From: Deinococcus peraridilitoris DSM 19664
GTDB lineage: Bacteria > Deinococcota > Deinococci > Deinococcales > Deinococcaceae
Assembly: GCF_000317835.1 (NCBI RefSeq)
Contig: NC_019789.1
Span: 492,631-556,630, forward strand
Reading direction: 5' to 3'
DNA: 64,000 nucleotides
Positions 44,765 through 52,756 of the stretch are shown here, in pieces. A program made the translations under genes and the position numbers. The notes beneath the pieces are model-generated. The model was not told the origin of the DNA. It did not search any database and saw only the letters and a program-made list of their open reading frames with translations. Each line of letters starts with the position of its first letter. Positions within the stretch are counted from its first letter, which is position 1.

Positions 44765-45930
44765 CCAGCGACGATTTACGCTCACCTCTGCCTGACGTGA
44801 ACAAGACCGAAGGATACCGCGATCAAGCTACCTTCGGAGCCGTTGCCCGTCCCAGCGGCCCAATCGGCGAGGTGGACGCGCAGAAGCAGGGAGGCCCTTG
44901 GTCAGCAAGCGGTGCACACTATGGCGCGATCGTCTGAGGGGACGGCGTGGCCAGCGTGCCGCTCGCGCACCGCCTCGCCTCCAAGGGCCTGCGGGTCGCG
45001 TTGATCGAACGGGCGGAGCTGGGAGGAACCTGTCTCACTCGACGCTCCATCTCCACCAAAACCATAATCGCTTCCGCGCGTCGCGCATCAGGCATACCTG
45101 AGCGAGCGGTGGGGCGTGGAAACACCCGACGTGCTCGTGAACCTCGGCCGAGTGGTAGGCCGCAAGGATGAGCTGGTACGCAGCGTCCGCAAGGGGTCGG
45201 AACGCAATGTCGCGCAGAACCGAAACGTCACTTTGATTCGTGGAAACGCGCAACAGTGTCCCGCAGAGTGAAGGTCTGGAGCATGTTCTATTTCTGGATT
45301 CCACCAGCGCCGTGGAACTCCGTGACCTCCCGCCGCTGGTAATTGTCGGAGGGGCTACATCGGGGTGGAATTCGCGCAGATGTACCGCCGTTTCGGCAGC
45401 CGCGTCACGATACTGCAAAGCGCGCCGCACCTGCTGGCCAGTGAGGACGAGGACATTGCTGAAGCTCTCCAGGAAGCACTGGAAGCTGAAGGCATCGAAG
45501 TAATCGCGAACGCTCGCGCCATACGCGCGGAAGGCAGCGCAGGACACGTGAAGTGAGTGCCAGCGTGAACGGCGAGGACCGCAGCTTCAGTCACACCCAT
45601 TTGCTGATCGCCACAGGCCGCGTTCCCAACACCGACGGGCTGGGGCTGGATCACACGGGCGTGGACCTCGACGGGCGTGGCTTCATCAAGATCAACGACC
45701 GGCTGCAAACCACCGCTCCGGGTCTCTGGGCGTTGGGTGACGTGCGGGGCGGACCGATGTTCACGCATACCGCGCGGGATGATTCACGCATCATCTACCA
45801 GAACGTCATCAGGCATGCCGACCTCAGCATCAAGGGTCGGGTGGCTCCGTGGGGAGTGTTCACCGACCCGCAGCTCGGTTGGGTAGGTCTGTCCGAACGG
45901 GAAGCCCGTCAGGCGGGCTTCAAGCTGAAG
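44761..45930 (+). pseudogene. Decayed MerA-like FAD oxidoreductase gene
   Basis: Homology to the flavoprotein at 19182 runs from its start (ATFGAVARP) through LAHRLASKGLRVALIERAEL, GGTCLTRRSISTK, FAQMYRRFGSRVTILQSAPH and RGGPMFTHTARDDSRIIYQN to EREARQAGFKLK near 45930. A stop interrupts it at 44935, several frameshifts follow, the FAD loop GGGMAG is deleted, one redox Cys is replaced (CLTRRS instead of CLNWGC) and the last 70 residues are missing. The reductase of this operon is dead; the gene at 19182 may substitute. Confidence 0.92.
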
Positions 45931-46048
45931 AGGCCCGGACGACGTGAATCCCTTCCTTTTCTGTTATCGGGAAGCCCGAAACGTACCGCCAGGAGCACCC
46001 ACGTGAACGGTGAGTTCGACGTCACCGGGCGCGGCAGCCGCGTGCCGC

Positions 46049-47971
46049 TTACCGCTCGTCAGGGTACTCGATACGACGCTCGAACTGGTTGCCGGGCGCG
46101 ACGATCACCTGCCGCCGCAGCCGGTCGTGGTCATCCACCTGAAATTCGTACCATAAGTTCGAACCGGGCACGAACAACGACAGTCGCGTCAGGGCGCCGC
46201 CGCCTGGCAGTTCGCGCACGTCCACTCCGCCCCCGCCGGCGTGCGCATCGGAGGCCAGGAAATCCCGCACGTGAATCGGGTACGAGTAAGACCGCCGGTT
46301 TGGGCCGCTGGTCGCCTGCTCGTGCACGATCAGACGCTCCTGGCGCCGCAGGGTTCTCACCATCCGTTCCAGGCGCGCGTTCGCGTCCGCGGACGGCGGC
46401 CACGGCACGGCCAGGTCTGCACGACCGCCCTGGCCCTGCGGGTCGTTGGCGTGAATGGTCAGCTGCGTCGTCCCGTCCGGCCAGTCGTACGTGACTTCGA
46501 AGCACCCGCGGCCGCATGAGCGAGGGTACAGGGTGAGGCCCCGGCCGTCCGGGCGGCGTCCGTCGATGCTGACGCGCGCGTCTTCCGCGGGTATCCCGAG
46601 CGGGCTGAGCACCTGCACCTGAAGCTGACGTTCGGTCGCCGCGGCGTACACGGTCAGGAAGCCTGCCCCGCCGGCGACGCGCACGGCCGGTCCTTCCAGG
46701 GGCGGGGCGCCCAGCGTGTACGCGCTCGCGAGGGTCCTGGGTGGTGAGGCGGTCACGAGCGTGGCGCTGAGTACCACCACCCCGCCCAGCAGCAGCGCTT
46801 CACTCCAGGTCACGGTGCGCAGCAGTGTCAATCTGCCAGGTGAGGCGGGCAGGGCGCGCAGGCGCGCGATCAACGCGAGGAGCAGCACACCGAGGACCAC
46901 GCCGAGCTTGACCAGCAGCGTCCGCCCGTAGGCCGTGCCGAGCAGCTCACCGGGTGTCGTGAACTGCCTGACGCCGAGCAGTACCCCCGCGAGCAGCAGA
47001 GGCGCCAGCGTCCAGCCGGCCAGCCGGGCGTACCGGGCAATCAGGCCCGGCAGGTCCGCCTGCCATGCACCGGCGCGCAGCGCGCCCATCACGCGCGCGA
47101 AGTGCGCGAGTGCGCCGAGCCACACTGCCCCCGCCAGGAAGTGAACGGTCGCCAGCAGTGCCTGAACGCCTCCCTGCTGTCCGGCGTGACCACCCAGACT
47201 GGCCGCGACGGACGCAGCGAGAACCGGCCACGCCCGCTGCTGACCGCGCGGCAGGAACGCGACGACCGTGCAGGCCAGCGTCAGGAGCGTGACCCGCCCG
47301 GCGTGAGTGGACAGCACCCGCCACCCCACGTCTCCACCGACTCCCTCCGCGTTGAGCAGCAGGGTCAGCTGGACGACCGCGCCGATCACGGCGAGAAATA
47401 GCCCGGCAGCCACGAACGCCGGAGGCAGCCTCGTACGCGCGCCGTGCCACACGAAGCGCTCGCTGATCAACCCGCCCAGCGCCAAACTGAGCCCCAGGAA
47501 CAGCAGCGCCTTGGCCACCACGGGAGGCCAGGGAACGCGCTGCGCGTTGCTGAGCGCTTCGGTGGGAACCGCTCCGGCGTTCCCTACGCCGAAGGCGAAC
47601 TCACCCGCGGAGAGGTGCCCGTCGGACGCCAGCACCTGCCACTCCACCACGTACACACCCTCGTCCAGCGGCGGAAGGGGCGCGGTGAGCTCCCGCCCGC
47701 CCGAGGTGGGTTGCGCGGGGGGCAAGGGTACCTCCTTCCCACTCAACGTGCGCAGGCGCACGCGCTGGGAGTTCACCGCGAACGGTTCGCTGAAGGTCAG
47801 CAGCACCTGTGGCGGACCGACGGGCTTGCGCGCGCCGCCGCGCGGGTCGGTGTCCACCAGGAACGCGTGCGCGGACACCTGCATGCCCAGCACGGCGAGC
47901 AGCACCACCACCCGTACCAGCCAGGGCAGCACTTCGCGCGGCAGGAGGGTCGAGAGAGACACGAGCAGCAC
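46049..47971 (-). CDS. CopC-CopD fusion copper protein with C-terminal soluble domain
   Basis: The 640-residue protein has an N-terminal helix, a CopC domain (about 35-135, first copper His in SAHAFLVDTDPRGGARKP), a CopD membrane region (about 150-440, eight helices with HFLAGAVWLGALAHF) and a soluble C-terminal domain of about 170 residues (VRVAGGAGFLTVYAAATERQ, SCGRGCFEVTYDW). Bacillus YcnJ has the first two parts; the tail is longer than usual. The start is GTG 47971, six nt after the -10 box, so the transcript is leaderless. Likely copper import or delivery at the membrane. Confidence 0.88.
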   Translation of the reverse strand: MLLVSLSTLLPREVLPWLVRVVVLLAVLGMQVSAHAFLVDTDPRGGARKPVGPPQVLLTFSEPFAVNSQRVRLRTLSGKEVPLPPAQPTSGGRELTAPLPPLDEGVYVVEWQVLASDGHLSAGEFAFGVGNAGAVPTEALSNAQRVPWPPVVAKALLFLGLSLALGGLISERFVWHGARTRLPPAFVAAGLFLAVIGAVVQLTLLLNAEGVGGDVGWRVLSTHAGRVTLLTLACTVVAFLPRGQQRAWPVLAASVAASLGGHAGQQGGVQALLATVHFLAGAVWLGALAHFARVMGALRAGAWQADLPGLIARYARLAGWTLAPLLLAGVLLGVRQFTTPGELLGTAYGRTLLVKLGVVLGVLLLALIARLRALPASPGRLTLLRTVTWSEALLLGGVVVLSATLVTASPPRTLASAYTLGAPPLEGPAVRVAGGAGFLTVYAAATERQLQVQVLSPLGIPAEDARVSIDGRRPDGRGLTLYPRSCGRGCFEVTYDWPDGTTQLTIHANDPQGQGGRADLAVPWPPSADANARLERMVRTLRRQERLIVHEQATSGPNRRSYSYPIHVRDFLASDAHAGGGGVDVRELPGGGALTRLSLFVPGSNLWYEFQVDDHDRLRRQVIVAPGNQFERRIEYPDER

Positions 47972-47977
47972 ACGCTG

Positions 47978-48009
47978 ACTTTAGAACGACCCTGTTAAAT
48001 GCGGGTAAA
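47978..48009 (-). promoter_or_regulatory. Copper-box leaderless promoter of the CopC-CopD gene
   Basis: TTTACC (48004-48009), TTTAACA (47993-47999), nine bases and TAAAGT (47978-47983), read on the minus strand. Six nt separate the -10 from the GTG at 47971. Layout identical to the copA promoter. Confidence 0.8.
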
Positions 48010-48017
48010 GCCGTGCT

Positions 48018-49073
48018 TCACCCGTCGCGCGCGGACCGGCGGTGGTGCTCTTCGAAAATCCGCTCAGCGAGGTACTCGGCGTCGCGCCCTACCCCGCCGA
48101 GCAGCGCCGACGAGCGGGTGTGCTGCCAGGACAATCCCAGGAAGTACACGCCGGGCACGCTCGTCACGCCCCGCGCGTGCAGCGGCTCGCCCCGATCGTT
48201 GAGGACGGGCAGGTCCAGCCATGCGTACCCCCCGCGGTAGCCGGTGGCCCACACGACCGCGCCAAAGGACGCTACGGTCCCGTCCTCGAAGTGCACCACG
48301 CGCCCGACCGCGCCGGTCACGCGTGGTCTGACCTTCAGTTTCCGGGCCGTCAGGTTGGTGCCGATCAGCGGGTCATGCCCGCGCAGGAACGCGCCCAGTG
48401 GGGTGTCCACGGAACGGTCGAACAACCTCACCCGGTCACTCCAGTCGAAAATGTCACGGCCCAGCAGACGCTGCGGCAAGCGCGGCTGCCTGCGCCCGAG
48501 CGCAACGGTCACCTGGTGCGTACGCGTCAGCTCCTCGGCGATCTGCGCGCCGCTGTTCCCACAGCCAACTACCAGCACCCGCCCAGCAGGCAGCTGCGCG
48601 GGATGGCGGTACGCGCTGGAGTGCAGCTGAAGTACGCCCGGGTCGAGGTGACGCGCGAACGGTGGAATGAACGGCACGCCGAACGCCCCCACCGCGATCA
48701 CCACCTGGCGGGCACGCAGCGCCCCACGGTCGGTCACCGCGGTGAACGTGCCGTCACGCGCGTGCAGTCGCGTCACGCGGGTGGCAAGCTGCACGGGCAA
48801 CGCGAAGGTCCGCGCGTACGCGCGCAAGTACCCGGCGACGTCATCCTTGCCGGGGTAGTGTTCGGGGTCACCCGGAAAGGGCAGGCCGGGCAGAGCATTG
48901 CGTTTGGCGGGAGTGAAGAGCCGCAGGGAATCGTAGCGCGTCTGCCACACGTGACCGATTTCCGGCGCGGCGTCCACCAGTTGGAAGCGCAGGTTCGTGT
49001 GACGCAGGAAATACCCGGCGGCGAGACCGGCCTGCCCAGCGCCGATGACGAGCACATCCAGGAGATCGCTCAT
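48018..49073 (-). CDS. NAD(P)/FAD-dependent flavin monooxygenase-like protein
   Basis: The 351-residue flavoprotein has an FAD loop (VIGAGQAGLAAGYFL), a second dinucleotide loop (VLVVGCGNSGAQIAEEL) and WATGYRGGYAWLDLP, as in CzcO/YUCCA-type monooxygenases. The C-terminus [20 protein letters not shown] is copied at 43190-43312. Members of this group recur in Gram-positive metal-resistance islands as czcO-like genes. The promoter is leaderless (TAGAGT, 6 nt before ATG). Confidence 0.88.
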   Translation of the reverse strand: MSDLLDVLVIGAGQAGLAAGYFLRHTNLRFQLVDAAPEIGHVWQTRYDSLRLFTPAKRNALPGLPFPGDPEHYPGKDDVAGYLRAYARTFALPVQLATRVTRLHARDGTFTAVTDRGALRARQVVIAVGAFGVPFIPPFARHLDPGVLQLHSSAYRHPAQLPAGRVLVVGCGNSGAQIAEELTRTHQVTVALGRRQPRLPQRLLGRDIFDWSDRVRLFDRSVDTPLGAFLRGHDPLIGTNLTARKLKVRPRVTGAVGRVVHFEDGTVASFGAVVWATGYRGGYAWLDLPVLNDRGEPLHARGVTSVPGVYFLGLSWQHTRSSALLGGVGRDAEYLAERIFEEHHRRSARDG

Positions 49074-49079
49074 TCAGTC

Positions 49080-49085
49080 ACTCTA
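49080..49085 (-). promoter_or_regulatory. Leaderless -10 box of the flavin monooxygenase gene
   Basis: TAGAGT lies exactly 6 nt before the ATG at 49073 and no ribosome binding site is present. No copper box accompanies it. Confidence 0.6.
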
Positions 49086-49174
49086 AGCCCGTGACCGGCC
49101 ACTGCACCAAAGGGCACGCGAGGAAGGCTGCTTCCACTTCAGGAAGGTCTTCCTGCCCTCGCACTCGTGGTCAG

Positions 49175-49834
49175 TCAGTTTACTTCGACGGGAAGTCCCG
49201 CCGCCCGCCAGTCCGGCAGGCCGACGTCGAGCCTCCGCGCGTCGAACCCCCGCTGCCGGAGCAGATTCACGGCCTCGTCCGAGTACACGCAGTACGGACC
49301 GCGGCAATACGCCACGATGACGCCTTCACGAGGGAGTTCCGGCAGGACATCCTCAAGCTGCTCGACGGGCACGGAACGCGCCCCTGGAATGTGACCCGCC
49401 TGGAACTCCGTTTCCGGTCGGACATCCAGGATCACGACGTCGTCGAGACGCTCACGCAGTTCGTCGATGGTGACCGCTTCGAGCGTGTCGCGCTGGCTCA
49501 AGTACGTCCGGACGACCTGCCGGATCTCCGCGACTCGGGCGTCCCCGAAGTTCCGCAGGGACTGCCATACCTGGAAGGCTTCCCGGCCGGCAAGGCGGTA
49601 ATGCGCGAAGGTGCCTTCACGGCGGACGTCGACGAGGCGCGCCTGACGGAGTACTTGCAAGTGCTGGCTGGCGTTTGCGACGCTGAGGCCCGCTTCACGC
49701 GCGAGTTCCTCCACGGTGCGTTCACTCTGGGCGAGCAGGTCGAGCAGTTCGAGGCGCGCGGGGCTGGCGAGGGCCTTGCCGACCTGGGCAAATTGCTCGT
49801 ACAGGTCCCGCTTGAAAGGACGGTGATCGCTCAC
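49175..49834 (-). CDS. ArsR-type HTH regulator fused to rhodanese domain
   Basis: The 219-residue protein has an ArsR winged helix (about 15-85: ALASPARLELLDLL, LSVANASQHLQVLRQARLV) and a C-terminal rhodanese (about 115-215) with active Cys177 in AYCRGPYCVYSDEAV. ArsR-rhodanese fusions sense or carry sulfane sulfur. The start is GTG 49834, making a GTGA overlap with the MFS gene. It probably represses its own operon through the dyad at 51877-51898. Confidence 0.92.
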   Translation of the reverse strand: MSDHRPFKRDLYEQFAQVGKALASPARLELLDLLAQSERTVEELAREAGLSVANASQHLQVLRQARLVDVRREGTFAHYRLAGREAFQVWQSLRNFGDARVAEIRQVVRTYLSQRDTLEAVTIDELRERLDDVVILDVRPETEFQAGHIPGARSVPVEQLEDVLPELPREGVIVAYCRGPYCVYSDEAVNLLRQRGFDARRLDVGLPDWRAAGLPVEVN

Positions 49835-51108
49835 GACACCTCCGATGGTACTGGACGCGGAAGGGTCTCGGGCATGCGGACGGCAACCAGCAACCCTGAA
49901 GCGGCGGTCAGCACAGCGACGATCAGCACGGCGGCAGGAATGCTGAGGGCGTCGGCGAGCAGTCCGCCGAGGATCGCTCCAACCGCGAGCCCTCCGTCTC
50001 GCCACAGGCGGTACGCGCCAACAGCCGTGCCGCGCCAGGTGGGGTACGAGGCGTCAGCCACGGCGGCGAGCAGGGTCGGGTACACCATGGCAGTGCCCAC
50101 ACCGAGGAGGGCGGCGGACAGCATCCAGGGCACGAAGCCGTTCAGCAGGGCGATCCCGAGCAAAGCGACACCCTGCACGAGCATCCCGGTGACGATGAGG
50201 CCCTTGCGTCCCCACGAGTCGCTGAGGGCGCCGGTGAGCAACTGGGCGAAGCCCCACACGGCCGGGTACGTGGCAGCGATGAGGCCGACCTGTACGAGCG
50301 GCACGCCCTGCGCGGCGAAGTACACCGGCAGCAGGCCCCAGGCGACGCCGTCGTTCAGGTTGTTCACCAGGCCGGCCTGATTGGCACTGGCAAGCGCGCG
50401 GTTCCTCCAGACGCCTTCCCTGAGGAGCGTCAGCAGTGAAGGTGTAGCCCCGGCGGGTGCATTTGCAACGCGGTAGTGGGCGGCCTCAAGACGAGTGTAC
50501 GGCAGGGTTTCCCGAACGAACAAGGCGGTGAGGGCGAGTCCGGCGGCGGCGAACGCCACGCCGAGGTAAAACGGCTCGGGTCGCAGGCCGTAATTCGCGG
50601 CGATGACGCTGGTCAGGTACGCGGACGCGGCGACGGCTAGGTACCCGGCGGCTTCGTTGAGGCCCATCGCGAAGCCTCGGCCTTGCGGTCCGACCAGGTC
50701 GATTTTCATGATGACGGTGGTGCTCCAGGTAAGGCCCTGGCTGGCGCCGAGCAAGAGGTTTGCCGCGATGATCCACGACCAGGAGGGGGCGAGCATGATC
50801 ATCAGGGGGACGGGCAGGGCGAGCAGCCAACCGGCGAGCAGAACGGGCCGGCGTCCGTACTTGTCCCCGAGGCGCCCGGCGAAGAGGTTTGTGATGGCCT
50901 TGACGAGGCCGAACGCGGCAACGAACGACAGGATCAGGCTGCTGGAAGTGAGGTTGAATTCCTGTTCGGCGATGAGGGGTGGAACGGTGCGCTCCAGGCC
51001 GATCATCGCTCCGACGAAGGCATTCACGGCGACGAGCAGCCAGAACTGCCGGGCGTTCGCACTGAGGCCGAGCCGCAGGGGGACTGCGCTCGTGGTGCGC
51101 ATGCTCAA
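49831..51108 (-). CDS. MFS transporter (sulfur operon)
   Basis: The 425-residue protein has 12 helices and the loop LFAGRLGDKYGRRPVLLAG. A second MFS signature, LLTGALSDSWGRKGLIVTG, lies after helix 8. It is co-transcribed between a persulfide-dioxygenase-like gene and the ArsR-rhodanese gene with 4-nt overlaps on both sides. The cargo is unknown; a sulfur-containing compound or metal-thiol complex would fit. Confidence 0.9.
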   Translation of the reverse strand: MSMRTTSAVPLRLGLSANARQFWLLVAVNAFVGAMIGLERTVPPLIAEQEFNLTSSSLILSFVAAFGLVKAITNLFAGRLGDKYGRRPVLLAGWLLALPVPLMIMLAPSWSWIIAANLLLGASQGLTWSTTVIMKIDLVGPQGRGFAMGLNEAAGYLAVAASAYLTSVIAANYGLRPEPFYLGVAFAAAGLALTALFVRETLPYTRLEAAHYRVANAPAGATPSLLTLLREGVWRNRALASANQAGLVNNLNDGVAWGLLPVYFAAQGVPLVQVGLIAATYPAVWGFAQLLTGALSDSWGRKGLIVTGMLVQGVALLGIALLNGFVPWMLSAALLGVGTAMVYPTLLAAVADASYPTWRGTAVGAYRLWRDGGLAVGAILGGLLADALSIPAAVLIVAVLTAASGLLVAVRMPETLPRPVPSEVS

Positions 51109-51842
51109 GAGACCACTGTGAGACCGCTGTAGTGCGCGCGGACGCGTTCGAAGTTCGCGGGACGCGGTGGGATGTCTTGCAGCATCAGGCGGACGAAGGC
51201 GTCCTCGTTGTCGATGCTGAGCGCCTGGTTGTGTCGTCGCTCGAAGCCGATGGTGCTGATGGGATTCCCGCTGAGTTTGCGGCCGCAGACGCTGCCGCTG
51301 AACGCACCCGGATAAATCTGCACGTAGTCCGGCAGGGTCTTGAGTCGCTGAGCGCTGTGGTAGAGGGCGCGGGCACCGCTTTCGGGATCGCTGGCGAGTT
51401 CGGTACGGCCGAGATCGCCGACCATCAGGGTGTGCCCGGTGAAGGCCAGCCAGGGTTCGGGGGCGCGGGTGTAGTCGGTGACGAGCAGGGTGAGGTGCTC
51501 GGGTGTGTGGCCGGGGGTGTGCCAGGTTTGCACGGTGACGTTGCCGAGCTCAAGGATGCTGCCGTCCCGAACGGCATGGAAGGTGAAGCTCGTGGTGGCG
51601 CTTTGGTGCAGGACGTACTGGGCGCCGCACGCGGCGGCGAGGTCGCGGGCGGTGCTGCGGTGGTCGGCGTGGAGGTGGGTGTCGATCACGTACTTGATGG
51701 TCACGCCGAGTCCAGCGGCTTGCTGAAGGTAGTGCTGGGGTGGGTGGATGGGGTCGATGACGGCGGCTTGTCCTTTGCCGACGCAGCCGAAGAGGTAGGA
51801 GATGCCGATGGGGTCGTGGTGGGGGTAGGTGCGGAGGAACAT
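51105..51842 (-). CDS. Persulfide dioxygenase-like metallo-beta-lactamase fold protein
   Basis: The 245-residue protein has the metal motif DTHLHADHRSTARDL near residue 58, then TPGHTPEHLTLLV (third His) and FTGHTLMVGDLGRTEL (bridging Asp), as in ETHE1/Blh-type persulfide dioxygenases. It would oxidise glutathione persulfide to sulfite with Fe(II). ATG 51842 is chosen because AAGGAG lies 6 nt upstream; an earlier in-frame ATG has no site. Confidence 0.88.
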   Translation of the reverse strand: MFLRTYPHHDPIGISYLFGCVGKGQAAVIDPIHPPQHYLQQAAGLGVTIKYVIDTHLHADHRSTARDLAAACGAQYVLHQSATTSFTFHAVRDGSILELGNVTVQTWHTPGHTPEHLTLLVTDYTRAPEPWLAFTGHTLMVGDLGRTELASDPESGARALYHSAQRLKTLPDYVQIYPGAFSGSVCGRKLSGNPISTIGFERRHNQALSIDNEDAFVRLMLQDIPPRPANFERVRAHYSGLTVVS

Positions 51843-51876
51843 GCGGAACTCCTTGCCAGGTTTCACCTTGTTCTTA

Positions 51877-51908
51877 TATTCAATAAACTATTTGAATACT
51901 GTTGTCAA
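51877..51908 (-). promoter_or_regulatory. ArsR-type dyad operator within the promoter of the sulfur operon
   Basis: TATTCAA-N8-TTGAATA (51877-51898) is a perfect 7-bp inverted repeat of the AT-rich kind bound by ArsR/SmtB regulators. TTGACA (51903-51908, minus strand) with a 17-nt spacer leads to TATTGA, so the dyad covers the spacer and -10. The operon-encoded ArsR-rhodanese protein is the expected repressor. Confidence 0.8.
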
Positions 51909-52060
51909 GTTCTCAAGCCTATTGCATGGAACGCAACTACGAGGCCTGGGCACGACACTGCAACCCGCCCGAAGACCATTTTCGAGTGTCCGGCACACCT
52001 GCCGCGCACCCGCTCAAAACCCAACTCTCAGCGTGACCGCCGACAGTGTCTCCAGCGCGA

Positions 52061-52066
52061 TATCAT
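52061..52066 (+). promoter_or_regulatory. Leaderless -10 box of the two-component operon
   Basis: TATCAT ends 6 nt before the GTG at 52073, which begins the conserved response-regulator sequence. No ribosome binding site and no copper box is present, so this operon is probably constitutive or differently controlled. Confidence 0.65.
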
Positions 52067-52072
52067 CACCGC

Positions 52073-52756
52073 GTGACCCGTGTGCTGGTGGTGGATGACG
52101 AGCCGAGCGTCCGCAAGATCGCCACGGCGTACCTTGAACGCGAAGGCTTTGCCGTGCGGACCGCTGTGGACGGGGAGCAGGCGCTCGAGGAGTTTGCCTC
52201 GGGTCGCCCGTCGTTGATCGTACTGGACCTGATGCTGCCCAAGCTCGACGGCTACGAAGTGTGCCGGCGCGTGCGCGAGAAATCGAACGTACCGATCCTG
52301 ATGCTCACCGCACGTGGCGAGGAGTTCGAGCGGGTACTGGGCCTCGAACTCGGCGCAGACGATTACGTGGTCAAGCCCTTCAGCCCGCGTGAGCTGGTCG
52401 CGCGCGTCAAGGCCATTCTGCGCCGCACGGCCGGCGAGGAGGAACCCGCGTCCCTCCAGCATGCCGACCTCCGCGTGGACCCGGTGACGCGTGCGGTGCA
52501 CGTGGGCGACCAACGGGTGGACCTCAGCGCCATCGAGTTCGATCTGCTCTACACCCTCGCGCAGCAACCGGAGAAGGTCTTTTCGCGTGACGAGCTGATC
52601 CGCCGCGTCTGGGGGAATGACTTTCCGGGCGTGGACCGCGTGGTGGACGTCCACATGGTAAGTCTGCGGCGCAAGCTGGGCGAGCGGGGAGACGCGCCCC
52701 GCTTCATTCACACGGTCCGCACCATCGGCTACCGTTTCTCCATCCCGGAAGGATGA
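52073..52756 (+). CDS. OmpR/PhoB-family response regulator
   Basis: The 227-residue protein has a receiver domain (acidic pair Asp8/Asp9, phospho-acceptor Asp52 in VLDLMLPKLDG, Lys in VVKPFSPREL) and a C-terminal winged helix (IEFDLLYTLAQQPEKVFSRD, VDVHMVSLRRKLG). I start at GTG 52073, where homology begins and the leaderless promoter points. The family binds tandem direct repeats about one helical turn apart, which is exactly the form of the copper box found at five promoters here. Confidence 0.93.
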   Translation: MTRVLVVDDEPSVRKIATAYLEREGFAVRTAVDGEQALEEFASGRPSLIVLDLMLPKLDGYEVCRRVREKSNVPILMLTARGEEFERVLGLELGADDYVVKPFSPRELVARVKAILRRTAGEEEPASLQHADLRVDPVTRAVHVGDQRVDLSAIEFDLLYTLAQQPEKVFSRDELIRRVWGNDFPGVDRVVDVHMVSLRRKLGERGDAPRFIHTVRTIGYRFSIPEG

